From: Zarea fungicola
Taxonomy: Eukaryota > Ascomycota > Sordariomycetes > Hypocreales > Cordycipitaceae
DNA: 64,000 nucleotides
Reading direction: 5' to 3'
NCBI GenBank assembly: GCA_900169235.1
Contig: FWCC01000120.1
Location: forward strand, 172,391 to 236,390
The notes beneath the pieces were generated by a model. It was not told the DNA's origin, did not search any database, and saw nothing but the letters and a program-made list of their open reading frames with translations. A program made the translations under genes and the position numbers. Positions 49,804-61,900 of this stretch are shown here, one piece after another (the stretch's first letter is position 1; the number at the start of each line of letters is the position of its first letter).

Positions 49804-52576
49804 ATGTACGCTATTGAAGCGCCCACTAGGAAACGGCTTCGGACATCTCACGCCGTAAGTTAGACTTGCAGCTTGCAGGGGTTTGCTCACGTGCGATGCA
49901 ACCACGGCAATGATTAGGTTTCTGATTTCCCAACCGGGGACTAATGATGGCTATATGATGTGTAGTGCGACACCTGTCGAAGTCGCAAAATCAGGTATGG
50001 CATTTCTCTCGCGTTGTTTTCTGGATATTGCCATTTTTTTCTGGGCAAAATATATTCTAAAGTCAATTTTAACACTGTCTAACCGAGTTCTTTTCTTCTT
50101 GGACCTATAGATGCGATGGAAATACACCATGTAGAGCATGTAGTGTTGCTGAGCAGGAATGCACATACGGCTCAGAAGCAAACTCGTAAGCTTTCTTGTC
50201 CAAGTCTTTATCAGCTCATACAAAAGACCATCCTAATTAGTATATCGCCTTCAGACGCGGAAAGACGGATCTAGTTCTCGATGGAGTTCTACGAATTGAG
50301 AAATTTCTATTTGAGCTTAGCTCGTCAATTGTTCGTCGCGCATCGCTTCTCTGCTCACCAAACCTGAAAGTCCATTCTTCGACTAACTAACTCCGTTGTT
50401 GGAAGACACCTCCCGTCGGTGTTCAGCGGCAACACAATGATGCTGCCTCCAGTGGCACCAACCACATTCATCAAAGCACCAGCGCAGCCAGCAGCAGCGT
50501 CCTTTCCCCTCCCCATCCTCATCCTCCCCCATCCGCACACTCCTACACCAGTGGCTCCCCCGTCTCGGAGACCGTCGCCCGCACAAAGCCCGTCGTCAAC
50601 CACCACCATAACCAAACGCGCGACCAGTCTGGACTCGACAATGCCATCCTCGACTCCATGCATACCTCCACGACGGAGTCGGTCCTCCAATGGCACCACT
50701 TTGACGTCTTCCCTACCCTGCGCACAGACTACCAGTCCATCTTCCACCTCGAGCGCTCCCGCCCGCCGCTGCCCGTCAGCCACACGACCTTGTTTCCGTA
50801 CCTCAGCAGCGAGGATCTCGGGGCCATCCTGGAGGCCTTTGAGAGCAACGTCAACTTTTGGTACCCGACCGTCTCGCAGAACCAGCTGCGCATCGTGCGC
50901 AGCGTCCTGGGGGAGGGCGCCGCGCCGGTAGACGACTCGCTGGATGGGTGCCTCGCGCTGCTGGTCATGGCGCTTGGGTGCGCGAGCCAGGTCACGTCTG
51001 ATTTGACATCAGAGGAGACGATGACGGCATCATCAAAAGATGGGGGCTTCGCGCCGGAAGAGATGGCGAGGAGGGCGGCGTGGCGAAGGGCACGGCGCAG
51101 GATGGGCGATGTGTACTTTGAGGGTGCACTGAAAAAGCTGCATGTAGTACATCTGTCGCTAAATTCGACTGCTGCGCAGTGTCTATTCTTTACAGCGTGA
51201 GTTTTCTTTATTTTTATTTTATTTTTTGCCTTCTCCCCAATTCGGTTTACATTTTGCTCTTTGTACACCGAAATGTTTGGTGATAATCCCGTTAACATAC
51301 TTAAAAACAAGCTTATATTTCGCCTTTCTCAGTCGCCCGTTGCAGGCATGGGAGTTTATCGGCGGCGCCGCGGGCAAGTGTCTCACCCTCCTCGGCAACG
51401 AAGCCGAGGCTGGCGACCAAGAAGACCAAGAGCGCACTCGTCGAATATTCTGGTCCTGCTATATTTTAGAGAGGCAAGTTTTTTTCTCTGTCTTATACAC
51501 AACCAACACAATGCCATCTGTACCTTGCAAAACGCAAAAAAAAATATATTAAAAAAATCAGTTTCTAACGGTAAAAACTTACAAAATCAGCGACTATGTG
51601 GCCGAGCTCTCCGCCTGTCCCGTCTCCGGCATCGCCAGGATCGAGTCCTCCGTGCCGCTTCCTGGCCCCTACAACGACTTCGACAACCACACCAACACGA
51701 CCTCCGAGGCCGAGCAGCAGTCCGCCCTCTACTTTGTCGCCTGCATCAGCATGCGCCGCCTCCTCAACCGCGTGCACCAGCTCCTCTACGCGCAGGACAC
51801 GGGCGCCGCCACGAACCCGGCTCGCTTCCCTTCCATCGTCGCCGAGCTGCAGCACCAGCTCGACGACTGGCGCGAGGTGCTCCCGCCCAGCTTTGCCTTT
51901 CGCGTCGACACCTCGCCCGCGGCCAACGCGGCCAGCGGCTTCCTGCGGCAGCGCTACCTCACCTGCCGCAGCGTCATCTACCGGCCGTACCTCATGTGGA
52001 TGCTGAGCGGCAAAGAGGCTGGTGCCGGCGTCGGCGGCGTCGGCAGCGGCGCGGGGCTGAATGCAAATGAGCCGAGCCAGGAGGTCTTGAGCTGCTGCAA
52101 GGCGTGTCTGGACGCGTGCTTGATGCATATACTCAACCTGCGTGGCTTCTCACATACTGTGCTAGTGGATACATGGATATGTTCTCTAAGGTTCGTTTTT
52201 CAATGTTGCTGCCCCCCTTCCCCCCTTCCACCCTTTTGCTGAGCCAAACCCTTCCTCTCGTCTTTTCTTCCTATTTATATCAAGGGCTCTAATTGTATGT
52301 TGCATATGTAATAGCATGGCTGGAGCAATGCTTGTAATGTTGGCTGCGAGTCGGGTTGCGCGATTACGTGAACTTATGCGTCCCGACACGCTATCAGCCG
52401 GCGACCATTTAAAATCGCTGCTACCGCGGTGGCAGCAGCTCTCTGACGGGCCGTCTTCGCCCAGTGTCAGCCAGAGCGTCCGTATCATCGACGCAGCGGA
52501 TAAGTTCATAAAGGAGATTCTGACACAGAGTCCTGGGTCAAATGGAACACCGATCTGGCGAAGAATCGAGCTATAA
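49804..52576 (+). CDS. Zn2Cys6 transcription factor with fungal-specific TF domain, eight exons
   Basis: Exons 49804-49854, 49966-49994, 50111-50185, 50255-50330, 50406-51196, 51333-51473, 51591-52190 and 52315-52576 give 674 aa. Splicing three short exons rebuilds a perfect binuclear cluster after RKRLRTSHA: Cys18, 21, 28, 34, 37 and 44 with spacing 2-6-5-2-6 (CDTCRSRKIRC, then DGNTPCRACSVAEQEC). A histidine-, proline- and serine-rich linker follows. The regulatory middle region then includes SVLQWHHFDVFPTLRTDYQS, AWEFIGGAAGKCLTLLG and FWSCYILESDYVAELS. Intron 6 (51474-51590) starts with GC inside AG/GCAAGT, and only that donor yields the conserved YILESD. Intron 4 (50331-50405, GTTCGT donor) is the least certain junction. 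The start was chosen because this ATG opens directly into the basic RKRLR stretch. Its position downstream of the permease suggests a pathway-specific activator of galactoside use, which is an inference. Confidence 0.87.
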
Positions 52577-52944
52577 CTGCATTTATTTATTTTGTGCTCA
52601 GTAGCCAGCGTCATATAAAATCTAATGCTGCATCAAATGTACAAATGCCTACACCGAGAAACTGTCAGTAGTTGCGCACGAATGATAGCAGGTTCTCAGA
52701 ATTTCAAGTTTAATCTCCCTCGGAGTGTAGTTTAATCTGGCTATGATAGCTTTCATTTCCCTTGGCTGGAGGTCTTGACCTTTCATGCCGTCATAAATAT
52801 CCAAATTATTTTCCCATTTTTAATGATACAAAATGTCCGGTGGACTACACCGGGCCCTATACAAACCCTTGGTGGTTAAACCCCATAGAAGCAAATGAAT
52901 TTGGAAGCAAAACTTCCATTTTCAGGACTCATCATTCGATAAAT
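52577..52944. other. 3' intergenic of two convergent regulator genes
   Basis: A 368-bp gap between the stops of the two convergent Zn2Cys6 genes. It presumably holds both 3' UTRs. No gene is seen. Confidence 0.6.
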
Positions 52945-55502
52945 TTACAGGACACCACCATCCTTGATAACAGTAAGCGAATCCAGCTGCCAATATCCGT
53001 GGCCACCACGCCTGATAATCTCACCAGCTTGTGAGAAGAACGAGTCTACCCGCAACGCGACAGGTCGCAAGAGTAGTTTGCCGACGTAGTACTGGGTAGT
53101 CGCTAGTCGCTGCAGGGAGTGGTGGAAGCTTCGAAGGACATGATGAGCCGCTTTGATGTCATCTGGGCCAGCGGCCACGATGAACAAGTGAATCATGAAA
53201 TTTCCACACAATATGAGTTGAGATCGGCCGACTAGTAATACGTTAGAAAGGAAGATGGTACATTACGTGCAAACAAGGACTTACGACGACCCCAAAAGCC
53301 TTGTAAATCACCCTCTGTAACCTCGTTCATAAAATCGGCACACTGCTGCATCTCATGGACAGCTTCATGGAAATGCCTGCGCAAAGTCGAGTTCGGATCT
53401 GTTCTAGCCTCTTTGCTCGCTGGAGAAAGAATGGCTCGGAACAAGAGAACTTTGGCTGCATGGTACATCAAATGTAGTGGGCCTTGTCATCAATCAGCTA
53501 AGCGCTTATGCAGCGAAAGTCAAAAAGAAAAAAAAGTATAAAGACGTACCATTGTTATGGATAGCAGGTGCAGAGTTGACTCGCTTTGTAGACAGGCATT
53601 GCGGTAGCTTATTTGGCCAATCACGTAGTTTGTCCTTTTGAATGGCGAGGGTTTGCATAGTGTGATTTGGACCGTGGATAGATCTCGCACGAGGATTGAC
53701 AAGACTATTTCATGTTAGTTGATTTATGCTTGTTGAGGATAATACGACTTACAAACTGCAATCGATAATTTCACGAGCAATCCTGGTTATGCGGACCGTT
53801 TCAAGAAAGCGTACGGCAACGGCGTACTGGAAGACGGAAGAATCTGGATCAACCAAGTGCTTCAAATCCTCTGGAACATCCTCATCAAAGCGAATATCTT
53901 CAACATCTGGTGGCATGGTGTCGAATGATTCGGGGTAGATGTGTGGGGGGTTACCATGGCAGACGGATGTCCAGCAATCGGTTATGTAGACGGCCCACCA
54001 CAACTTGTTGCGGAGCTTTTTCTCCCAGGGTTCTATATTCCAATTCGACGAATCTTGGTGCAGACCACTCATTTGCGCGCAAGAAACAGCTTGGGCTGCC
54101 AGGATCCAGATGCTGGGCGTCTCCACTGTGTCGGTCCATGGAGGGGCCATATGGATCAGCAGCAGACAGGCCTGCAGATTGGCGAGATTGGGATTCTCCA
54201 GTTCACACCGGAGAGATGTTTGTGCTTGCGTGTGCAGCTCATGCTGCTCCCATGGGCATGGACCTTTTAGTGATGGATCTCTATTCCAAAAGACTGTGGC
54301 CAATGCGTAGACGGCACCCCGAAGTGAGGGTGGAAGCTTTTCCTTGTCAGAATTGTAGAGACGAAGAAAACGGACCTTGGAAACAACAGGGTATACGGGG
54401 TGGACATATTTGAAATACAACCGCACGAGGTTTGGGCCGTACGGATACACTCGCCTTTCAATAGCATAGGCGGCGTCTCGTTTTGGACGATTAGTGTATT
54501 CGGGAACTTCGTTCTCGAGCAGCAGAAAGTGGATGGGTGGGTCGTTTGGTCTGGAGGAGCCGGGGTAAACTTGGAGATAATCGGCATCAATTTCATCAAT
54601 CTCGCTGACAATCATGTAGCGAAATGAGTCAAGAACGTGGGTATCTTGCTCTGCGGCAGGGCCCATGTAGTTGGCCGTCTTGTTGATGTTGTCTTCAAGT
54701 GTGTGAATGCGACCAGGTCCATTTGTTGGCCAAATACCCATGCCCTCAATGTTGCCCTTAGTATGGGTGGCAACAGTACCAGTAGCAGGAGCATAAGAGC
54801 CTACAGAGGGGGAGTACGTCTTTGCAGTGGCTCCACCTGATAATGCAGTATGGGATGATGAAGCAGGGCTGTCGTGGCTTGCCGTGTAAGCGAAAGATCG
54901 GTGTGAGGCAGGATTGGCGGGCGAATAAGCATGGTGTGATGAGTGAGGGCTACCATGTGAGGTAGGTAGAGCAGCAGCTGCGGGAGAGGGACGGGAGGTT
55001 GCATTGAGGATGGACTCTGTACGATGGCGGACTGAGTCTGCTGGGGATGAAACGGAAAGTGAGTGAGAGTGAGGTGACGCGGCATCTGGTGACGCGTGAT
55101 CTGTTGCCAACAAGGCATCGGTGTCACGGTCTGCCAAAGTCCCGGAGGAGAGGCATGGAATACCACGGGTTTCACAGAAGCGGCCTGCAAGGGTCCGAGT
55201 TAGCTCAAAGCCGTTGGGTGGATAGGACAAGATGGCCGTATGTGTATATGTACATATGTACTCGGAAGGGAGGTATTTGGGGGGCCATGATGAGCAGGAA
55301 GAGACTTACATGGAGGGTGATCTGTGATTACACAGGCAGTTTTACGGCGACGACAGGCATCGCAGGGTCTGTTTTTGCGGCTCCTACGCTCGCGAGCCTG
55401 GCCGAAGCTGCTCTGGATGGTGAATTTGCGTCTTCTCGCAATGGCAGCCGACCCCTCTGATGACCCAGGCTCGGCCTCTCCTGCAGGAGGAGGACTGTGC
55501 AT
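52945..55502 (-). CDS. Zn2Cys6 transcription factor, TamA/Dal81-like
   Basis: Exons 55502-55310, 55184-53753, 53704-53550, 53482-53285 and 53231-52945 give 754 aa, and every phase closes. The zinc cluster is Cys47, 50, 57, 65, 68 and 75 (RPCDACRRRKTAC, then VITDHPPCRFCETRGIPC). The intron at 55185-55309 splits the codon of Cys65. A long Ser/His/Ala-rich linker follows, with repeated SP and SH stretches. The fungal-specific domain contains PNLVRLYFKYVHPVYPVVSK, LRNKLWWAVYITDCWTSVCH and LRDWPNKLPQCLS. The latter two resemble TamA/Dal81 regulators, which assist induction of nitrogen-catabolic genes. Zn2Cys6 identity is certain; the TamA/Dal81 tie is a resemblance judged by eye. The next gene upstream on the same strand is an NCS1 permease, compatible with a nitrogen-related role. 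Introns 2-4 are 48, 67 and 53 nt. Confidence 0.88.
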
Positions 55503-56712
55503 GATGGGGTCGGGGCGCGATGGTCCTGCAAAGCGGGTTCAGGGTCTCGGACGATGGCTGCCGGATGAAGCAGTACCAGTAAGCAGTCTCTATCGGCCAA
55601 CAAGGTCCCAAGGCCCAAGGATGCCCGTTGGTGTGGTGCAAGAGATGTGGCGGTGCGTGGGACGAAAGAAGCCGAAATGTTCTGCAATCCAAGGGTGGAA
55701 AAAAAAAGTTGGCCGAAGGAGCAGCTGAGGGAAGTGGAGGGTGGTGGGCAGAGGCGACTAACGAAGGTACCTAGCTTGAATGTTCACTACCTGCGAGGAC
55801 ACGCAGGTCTCTGGCCCAGGCGTGGGAGGCCTATTCGCAGCTGGTGGGTACTCTTTGGTAGGACTGGGCAACTGGCGACTTGCCACTGGTAAACTGTTAT
55901 GTGGATTAATTTGGATAGCGGGGGGGCTGGTTGGGGGCAGCGAAGGACTGGAGGGACTGGTTGACTGGGTCAGGGACTCGGAGCCAATCGCAGAACAATC
56001 ATACGTTCGTTGATAAAGGAGCTCGTGATTTTCCGATGATCTTTCCCACGTCAGTATTGACAAAGAAAAAACACTTCCTGGGGCTTCGTCAACGTGACGG
56101 ATAAATACATGTGTTTGCTGCTCGGTGCCGGAACGGCGGGTTAGCCTCTCCTGCAGCACCCCTGCTCAACTGCTGCGGAGCTTCTTTAGTGGCTCCTCGG
56201 GTGCCAGTATCCGCTGAGTTATAATTAGGATGACGGGCTTAACCCACTGAAGCTTGTTGCATCTTACCGGCCGGCTAACTGCATGTCCCTAGACACTTAC
56301 CTGCTAACCTACCGACTAACCTACCGTTTAGCTTAACTTGCGGCCTAATTACCACCGGACGGCGCTGGTGCCACAGAGCCTATTCGGCTCCTCAACTTTC
56401 TGGTCCATACCAAAAAAGGGCAACAATTTTTTTCCGAGTACATTATTATGGGGGACGCTCATGGAAAAATGGAATTTACCTCATTTCAACTACTTCATCT
56501 CGCTGCCAAGAAGAAGGGTCTAGAAAATGAATACTAATCCATGTCACCGGCGAGCCTTGCAGGTTACTCAGTACCTACTAGGTACCGAGTGGTTGCCTGG
56601 CGGGTCTCGGCTACCACCTGTGTACCCTGTGGGTACACCCGCCAATCTGGCACCAGTTGGCCGAAAGTAGACCCAAATCGCCAAGCATCTCCAACGCCAA
56701 GTCTGTTCTTTT
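55503..56712. other. intergenic between NCS1 permease and TamA-like gene
   Basis: Probable promoter of the minus-strand Zn2Cys6 gene and 3' UTR of the permease. The part from 56240 to 56340 has repeated CTAACCTACC-like words. No exon is recognised. Confidence 0.5.
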
Positions 56713-58930
56713 CTACTCCTCTGACCTGCCCTCTCCTCCATTTTCCCTAGTTTCTCTATTTTCCCCGTTTTCCATATTTTCCCTGTACTCTCTCCTCTTT
56801 TCATATCTCCCTTCTGGCATGGCCATGTGCTGCGATTGCAACAGGTCAACATCCCATCGTTCGCTGTAGTACCGCTGCACCTCCACAGCTGACAGCTCGT
56901 TCTTGACAAATGCATCGACCTCACGGGCGGGGAATACAAAGTGCAGCGCAGCAAAAATTATGCCGCTCGAAAAGAATCCATAGAGATAGTTGGTCAAGTA
57001 GAGCTCTTGTACACTGTCCGGCAGGACGACGGAGCTGTTGACCGCTGCCACGAATCCCGGCACGCACGGCGCCACGCCAATCGCCCACTGTGCAAAATAT
57101 GTACGGGTTAGCCAGCTGGTTTCGCATATTCACAGTGCTTCCTACTCCCGACGACTTTGAGTAAACTTACCGCGATAGGGGCTCGCCAGTTCAATCCCTT
57201 TGTGTACCAGTACTTGCTCGACGGGTCGCCTCGGAACAGGTCGTCCACATCAAGCTTCTGACGGTGCACGATGTAATAGCTCGCGACCATCATGCCCGTC
57301 ATGGGCGCTAAGAATACGCCATAGCTGGACATGACGGTGATGAATATCGTTGCCGTGTCCACCATCCGCCACGGATTGACGATGGGGCTGATTATCGCCG
57401 TGATATACGCGCCGCGCCGAATATTAATGTATCGTGGGAAAACGGCCGATAAATCGATGCCACCGGCGAGCGCATTGCCAGGGACATTGCTTCCCAGCTG
57501 AGCAAACGTCAGCGCCAGCCCTGAGAAAAACACGCCGGCACGAGCGGTAGGAGTTGGATTCTTGCGAACAATGCGTGCCAAGAGGCCAGGAAGAAACCAA
57601 TACTCTTTGCCCAGTCGTGTTTGTGTTGCGGCTACCACCAAGATGCCAATCATCGAGGTTAGGATGCTGTACAGCGGGTAGGCAATGATCTGGCCCAGTT
57701 TGGCGTCGCGCGGGGAGCGAGCCATTCGTGTATAATCGTTTTGGTTGAGGATCCCTGCCGCTATGGCGCCTATCGAGGCAACAATGCCAGAAACCATGAG
57801 CCATCCTGTGCTGTTTGGGCCGCTCGGCGGATTCGGCTTGTCCTCGGTGATGGTGCTGCCAAATCCGCTCGGCCCCATCGTGGCAAGCGCCCATATCAAA
57901 AGGACGAGATAAAAGACCAGCGCAACGAGTGATGTGCTGTTGAGGAACCACTGCAGACGATGCGGTCGAATCCATATAAAGGGGAGGCTGATGATGCAGA
58001 ACAAAACGTAAGACATGAAATGCGCTGTTGTGAGATGAGCCCCGGCCGGCATGGTGTTGGGTATATGTTTATCGACATTGGGATCCAGCGCAAGGATTAT
58101 CAGATGAAAGCACATTCCACCAGTCCACGATTGAGAGGAATACCTGGACAATCATCAATGTTAGTGCACAGCGGATGGAGAAGCAGCTACGAGAATCTAA
58201 CCAGACTAGTACAGGAGCGTGTCAGCAAACTGGCCAATTTAATGCGAACAACAGAGATTGGCTTACCTATAGAGAGGAATATACGGTTCCAAATGGTAAA
58301 ATGAGATCCCCACATGCCCCAGACTGACCGGCTGAGGACAGGAAATCCAACTGGCCCGGCGTTAGCCTCTGTCTTATATCTGCAAGTGCCGACGACGACA
58401 CTCAGATCACTCACTATGATACCGAGCTCCCGCCATTGAATTGATGAGAACGGCTGCCAAGGCTAAAAGGTTGCCAACAATAATACCTACGGCACGGGTA
58501 ATTAGCGCTGCCAAGAGCCAGCAAAAACAAAACAAAAACTCATACAAATCATGGCCTGCCACCAGGCAAGGCCGAGCGGAATGAGCGCGCTGCCGGTAAT
58601 AAAGGTCGACGTGTTGCAGTTTATTACAAGCCCTGTTGAAAAAATTAGCGGCGAGTAGCGGTGTCGCCGTATTGTGAAGCTTACAATAATCGTGAAACGA
58701 CTGGGTCGTCCACGTTCTCCTCTCTGCATCCACTGGCCGCACATCGTCATTCTGAGCAAGATGGCTCGCGGTCAGCATGAAGACGGCGGCATGCGACCAA
58801 TTTAATACAGACTTACAATCCACTGTGATACGTGGGGTAGCTCGACGGAGGCCATGGCTGAAGACAGTCGCTTGGTGAAGCTACGACAGTTGCCAGACTG
58901 CGGCGCCTCAGGGGCGCTCGTTGGAGACAT
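56713..58930 (-). CDS. NCS1 permease (Fur-type: uracil/allantoin/uric acid), eight exons with a 4-nt micro-exon
   Basis: Exons 58930-58817, 58751-58685, 58632-58546, 58486-58415, 58350-58267, 58205-58202, 58143-57171 and 57087-56713 give 591 aa. Family words appear in order: HVSQWINDDVRPVDAERRTW (N-terminal signature); WLVINCNTSTFITGSALIP; NSMAGARYHIGFPVLSRSVW; WGSHFTIWNRIFLSIVWYSS; NQNDYTRMARSPRDA; and GADD-free loop GNALAGGIDLSAVFPRYIN. These mark a 12-helix nucleobase-cation symporter of the fungal Fur group at the plasma membrane. Exon 6 is only TCTG. It lies between two introns (58206-58266 with GTAAGC, GCTGAC and CTAG; 58144-58201 with GTTAGA, CACTAAC and CCAG), and it supplies the codons for IVW while keeping the frame. 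The C-terminus after about residue 560 is an unusual Arg/Glu/Asn-rich tail (EYRENMENGENRETRENGGE). Substrate specificity within the group cannot be read by eye. Confidence 0.9.
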
Positions 58931-61900
58931 GGCTGGCGAAGGTGCCGACTATATCGGCGTCTGGGCCAGAGCCCCGTTATGCCCGCAAATGTAGGACAAG
59001 AGGGGAGTTGTAAATTTGTAGATCTTGTTCCTGTCCTGTGAGGAACTTTGTCAAGTAGGACAAACAGGATTGCGTTGCGCAGCGGCAACCGAGTTGATTA
59101 GTCACAGTGCAGAAAAGGTCTCACACATGCGTAACCGCCAAGCGACGGGACGTCCTGGAGCTATGCTACTGGATGGCAAAACCCGGTAGGAGAATTCTTG
59201 GTAAGTCTCGTGAGCTCGCAGCACTGCAGTACAGGGCGTGCGATACGGAGCATTCGATTTTCATGCGCGCATGGATCGTTGGGCGTGTGTGGAGGCGACG
59301 CCAAAAAAGATGTCCAGCGATAGATTTGGAAGGCGCGGCTGTGTCGCATCTCCACCACTGTAGGCTAGGAGTGACTTCTGAGAAGGAAGACACGCTATGG
59401 CGCTACTCTGGTGAGTGACCCTTTTTTCCTTCTCAGCACCTGTTGGCTGGGTCTTGAATTTTGTTGTGGAAAGGAACACCTTGAAGCCCCATACTAGACG
59501 CTATGCCACTTGAGGGTCATAGTAGACTTGACTCCGTAGTTTGGCGACGATCTTGACCACAGAGAGTGATTCCGCAGTGGCTGACTCGATCCATTCCTTC
59601 GCCAGTCTCCGCCTACCACAGCCTCACCGTTTCCTACTATCAGTATAAACCCTATTTCTCTGTCATCACGGTAAGCGGGTAGTCCACTCTTAAACGTCTG
59701 CTCCTGCTGGCATCAAGCTTAGAGAGGCTGCGATAAAGTTGGTTGAAGAACAAAATTTAGTTGTCTGTATTGTACTGGTGGTAATTTGCTGTTGGTTTTG
59801 CAATTTGTAGCGCTCGGATACAAGAGGAGCCTAACGATTCCGATGCATCTCACTTCACGATCAGATTTTATAAACAGTTCTGTGTGCCGACGTCAGCTAA
59901 ACTATATAGAGAAATGACCTTCGTAGAGGGAATGTACTTGAAGTTTAATGCTTCTGGGTTGATAACATGTGAACTAGTTAATCAACGAGGTGAAGTAAGC
60001 TGTGTCCAGGATTGGTGGCCAATTTGAGGTAGCCGCATTTGCCGAATCATGGACGCGACAGTTTGTACATGGGACACTGAGTATTGACGCCAGTTGAAAA
60101 CTCGATATCAGCGCTAGTAACGTGATAAGAAAAGCTCGGTTTTCGAATTTTTAGGATACAGCCAGTCGGAGTGGTGAAGGAAAAACGCCATTGAGGTCAG
60201 AATCAAGCACTGACTCAAAACCCGGCGGCACCTCTCATCACCACAGACATAATGAGGCTTGAAAAACATAAAATAATCAATAATCAATAAATAAACATAA
60301 CACTTGCTATTCCTCATAGCTACCGCAAAGTTAAAGTGCAGACTTTCTTCTTTCTACTTTTGTTGCTTAATGTGAACCGTGTCCGCAGCTAGGCGGACTT
60401 GTCTGCGCGTAAGCGAATCGGCTACAGCTTCCGAGATACTTGCTCTTTCAGCCCGTTTAGTCCACTAACTGTGTTGGCTTCCAGCAACATACAGCTTCTT
60501 GACTGTCACGGGTATGGGACCCCGATTGAATGAGTTTACTTCCTCGGTGAACTCCTCCTACACCAGTGCCCGAGCGCAGGTTGTCTTGCGGTGGGACTCA
60601 GCCACTGGTCCAGCACGCAAATCCTAGGTACATATACAAATTTCTACTGAAGTACAGACATAAAAGTAAATCATCATCATAACAATAAAATGAATATACT
60701 CTCCTGTAAACATGCCCGGTACAATCTGTCGTAACAAACCACTTGTTCTGAGGCCTGTCAAACGTCTGGGCGATACCATGACATGTCGGTTTCCTGCTGA
60801 GAGAGTGCGCAGATACTGCCGCGCAATTCTGAGACTAAAAAGTAAGCAAATGATAAGAAAGAAGTTTTTCGCTAAACCGAGAACATAGAGCAACAATGGC
60901 CAAAACTATCGACTCCGAGGTTGACGTATAGGATCAGTCCCCTACCGGCGCCGCTGTACCCAGGCAGACTTTGCCCTTTGGGTCACTAAATAGTTAGTAC
61001 CCATTTCCCCAAGGATGAGCTGAACTTTAAAAGTGTTAAATCGTTCTTATCCCTACCAAGGGATGGGCGATTTAGTAGTGCTGACGACGCCTGCGTTTGC
61101 TACCCTTCGAAGGCGTTGCGTCATTATGAGTCGGTTTTAGAAAGACCAGTGGCTGCTATTATTGCAGGTATAACACATTGCTATTTTTAAGGCTATCCCA
61201 TATATTTGTTGGTACTCTTCGGATGTGTTGACAATTGATGTATTGCCTGAAATCATAAAAACTTCCAGCCGGGGCTTATGAGCTGCCGTTGCGTTCGGCT
61301 TCAAATTGATACGGCCACGCCACCGGATTCAGAAATTCTCCTTCAGCGGAGACAATGACCTGAGAGGGGAAGAACTGAAATTGGGACCCTCTTCTTCTTT
61401 TCTTGCCTTTTTTCTGATTTCACTGTTCCCCTGCGTCGAGGTCATACAGACATAGCGTATTTAGGACTCCAGCGAGCCGATAGCAGCCAATAAGACAGCC
61501 CTCTGCGTTAATTATCAGCGAGGCTGACACAATTGCTCAAACGTATGAACATATATTAAAGCGCGGTGTGTCGGCTCCGAGGAGCGGACTTATCTCCAGT
61601 TGATGACAACTGAGCGACCATCCGTTTCCGACTCACTGATTTGGGTGGAGCGAGACTCGGGAAGCTACCTTGATTAGAATAGACAAGTTATTAACGTACG
61701 AGAAATAATGATGAATGGACCGCTATAAAGGCACCTCTCATATTAACGCTGTCCGAAAGCGGCATGAGGCCGATGCTCGGGGAAGAAGTGGCTTTCATTT
61801 TTTTTGGAGGCGCTCAACGCGACTTGGCTACGTCAGGCAGCTGAGAGATGTAAATGAAGGAAGACTGCGCTCGCGGAGTAACGCGGATTTAATGAGATGA

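Noticed and set aside
50355..52128. Minus-strand open frames over the Zn2Cys6 gene
   Set aside because: They oppose exons whose splicing restores a perfect zinc cluster and fungal TF domain.
53705..53760. GTTTGT donor four bases before GTAAGT in the TamA-like gene
   Set aside because: It would put exon 3 in a frame lacking the family motif. The GTAAGT donor gives KLRDWPNKLPQCLS, as expected.
58813..59088. Alternative minus-strand frame at the NCS1 5' end
   Set aside because: The other frame gives the NCS1 N-terminal signature through to NDDVRPVDAERRTW after splicing.
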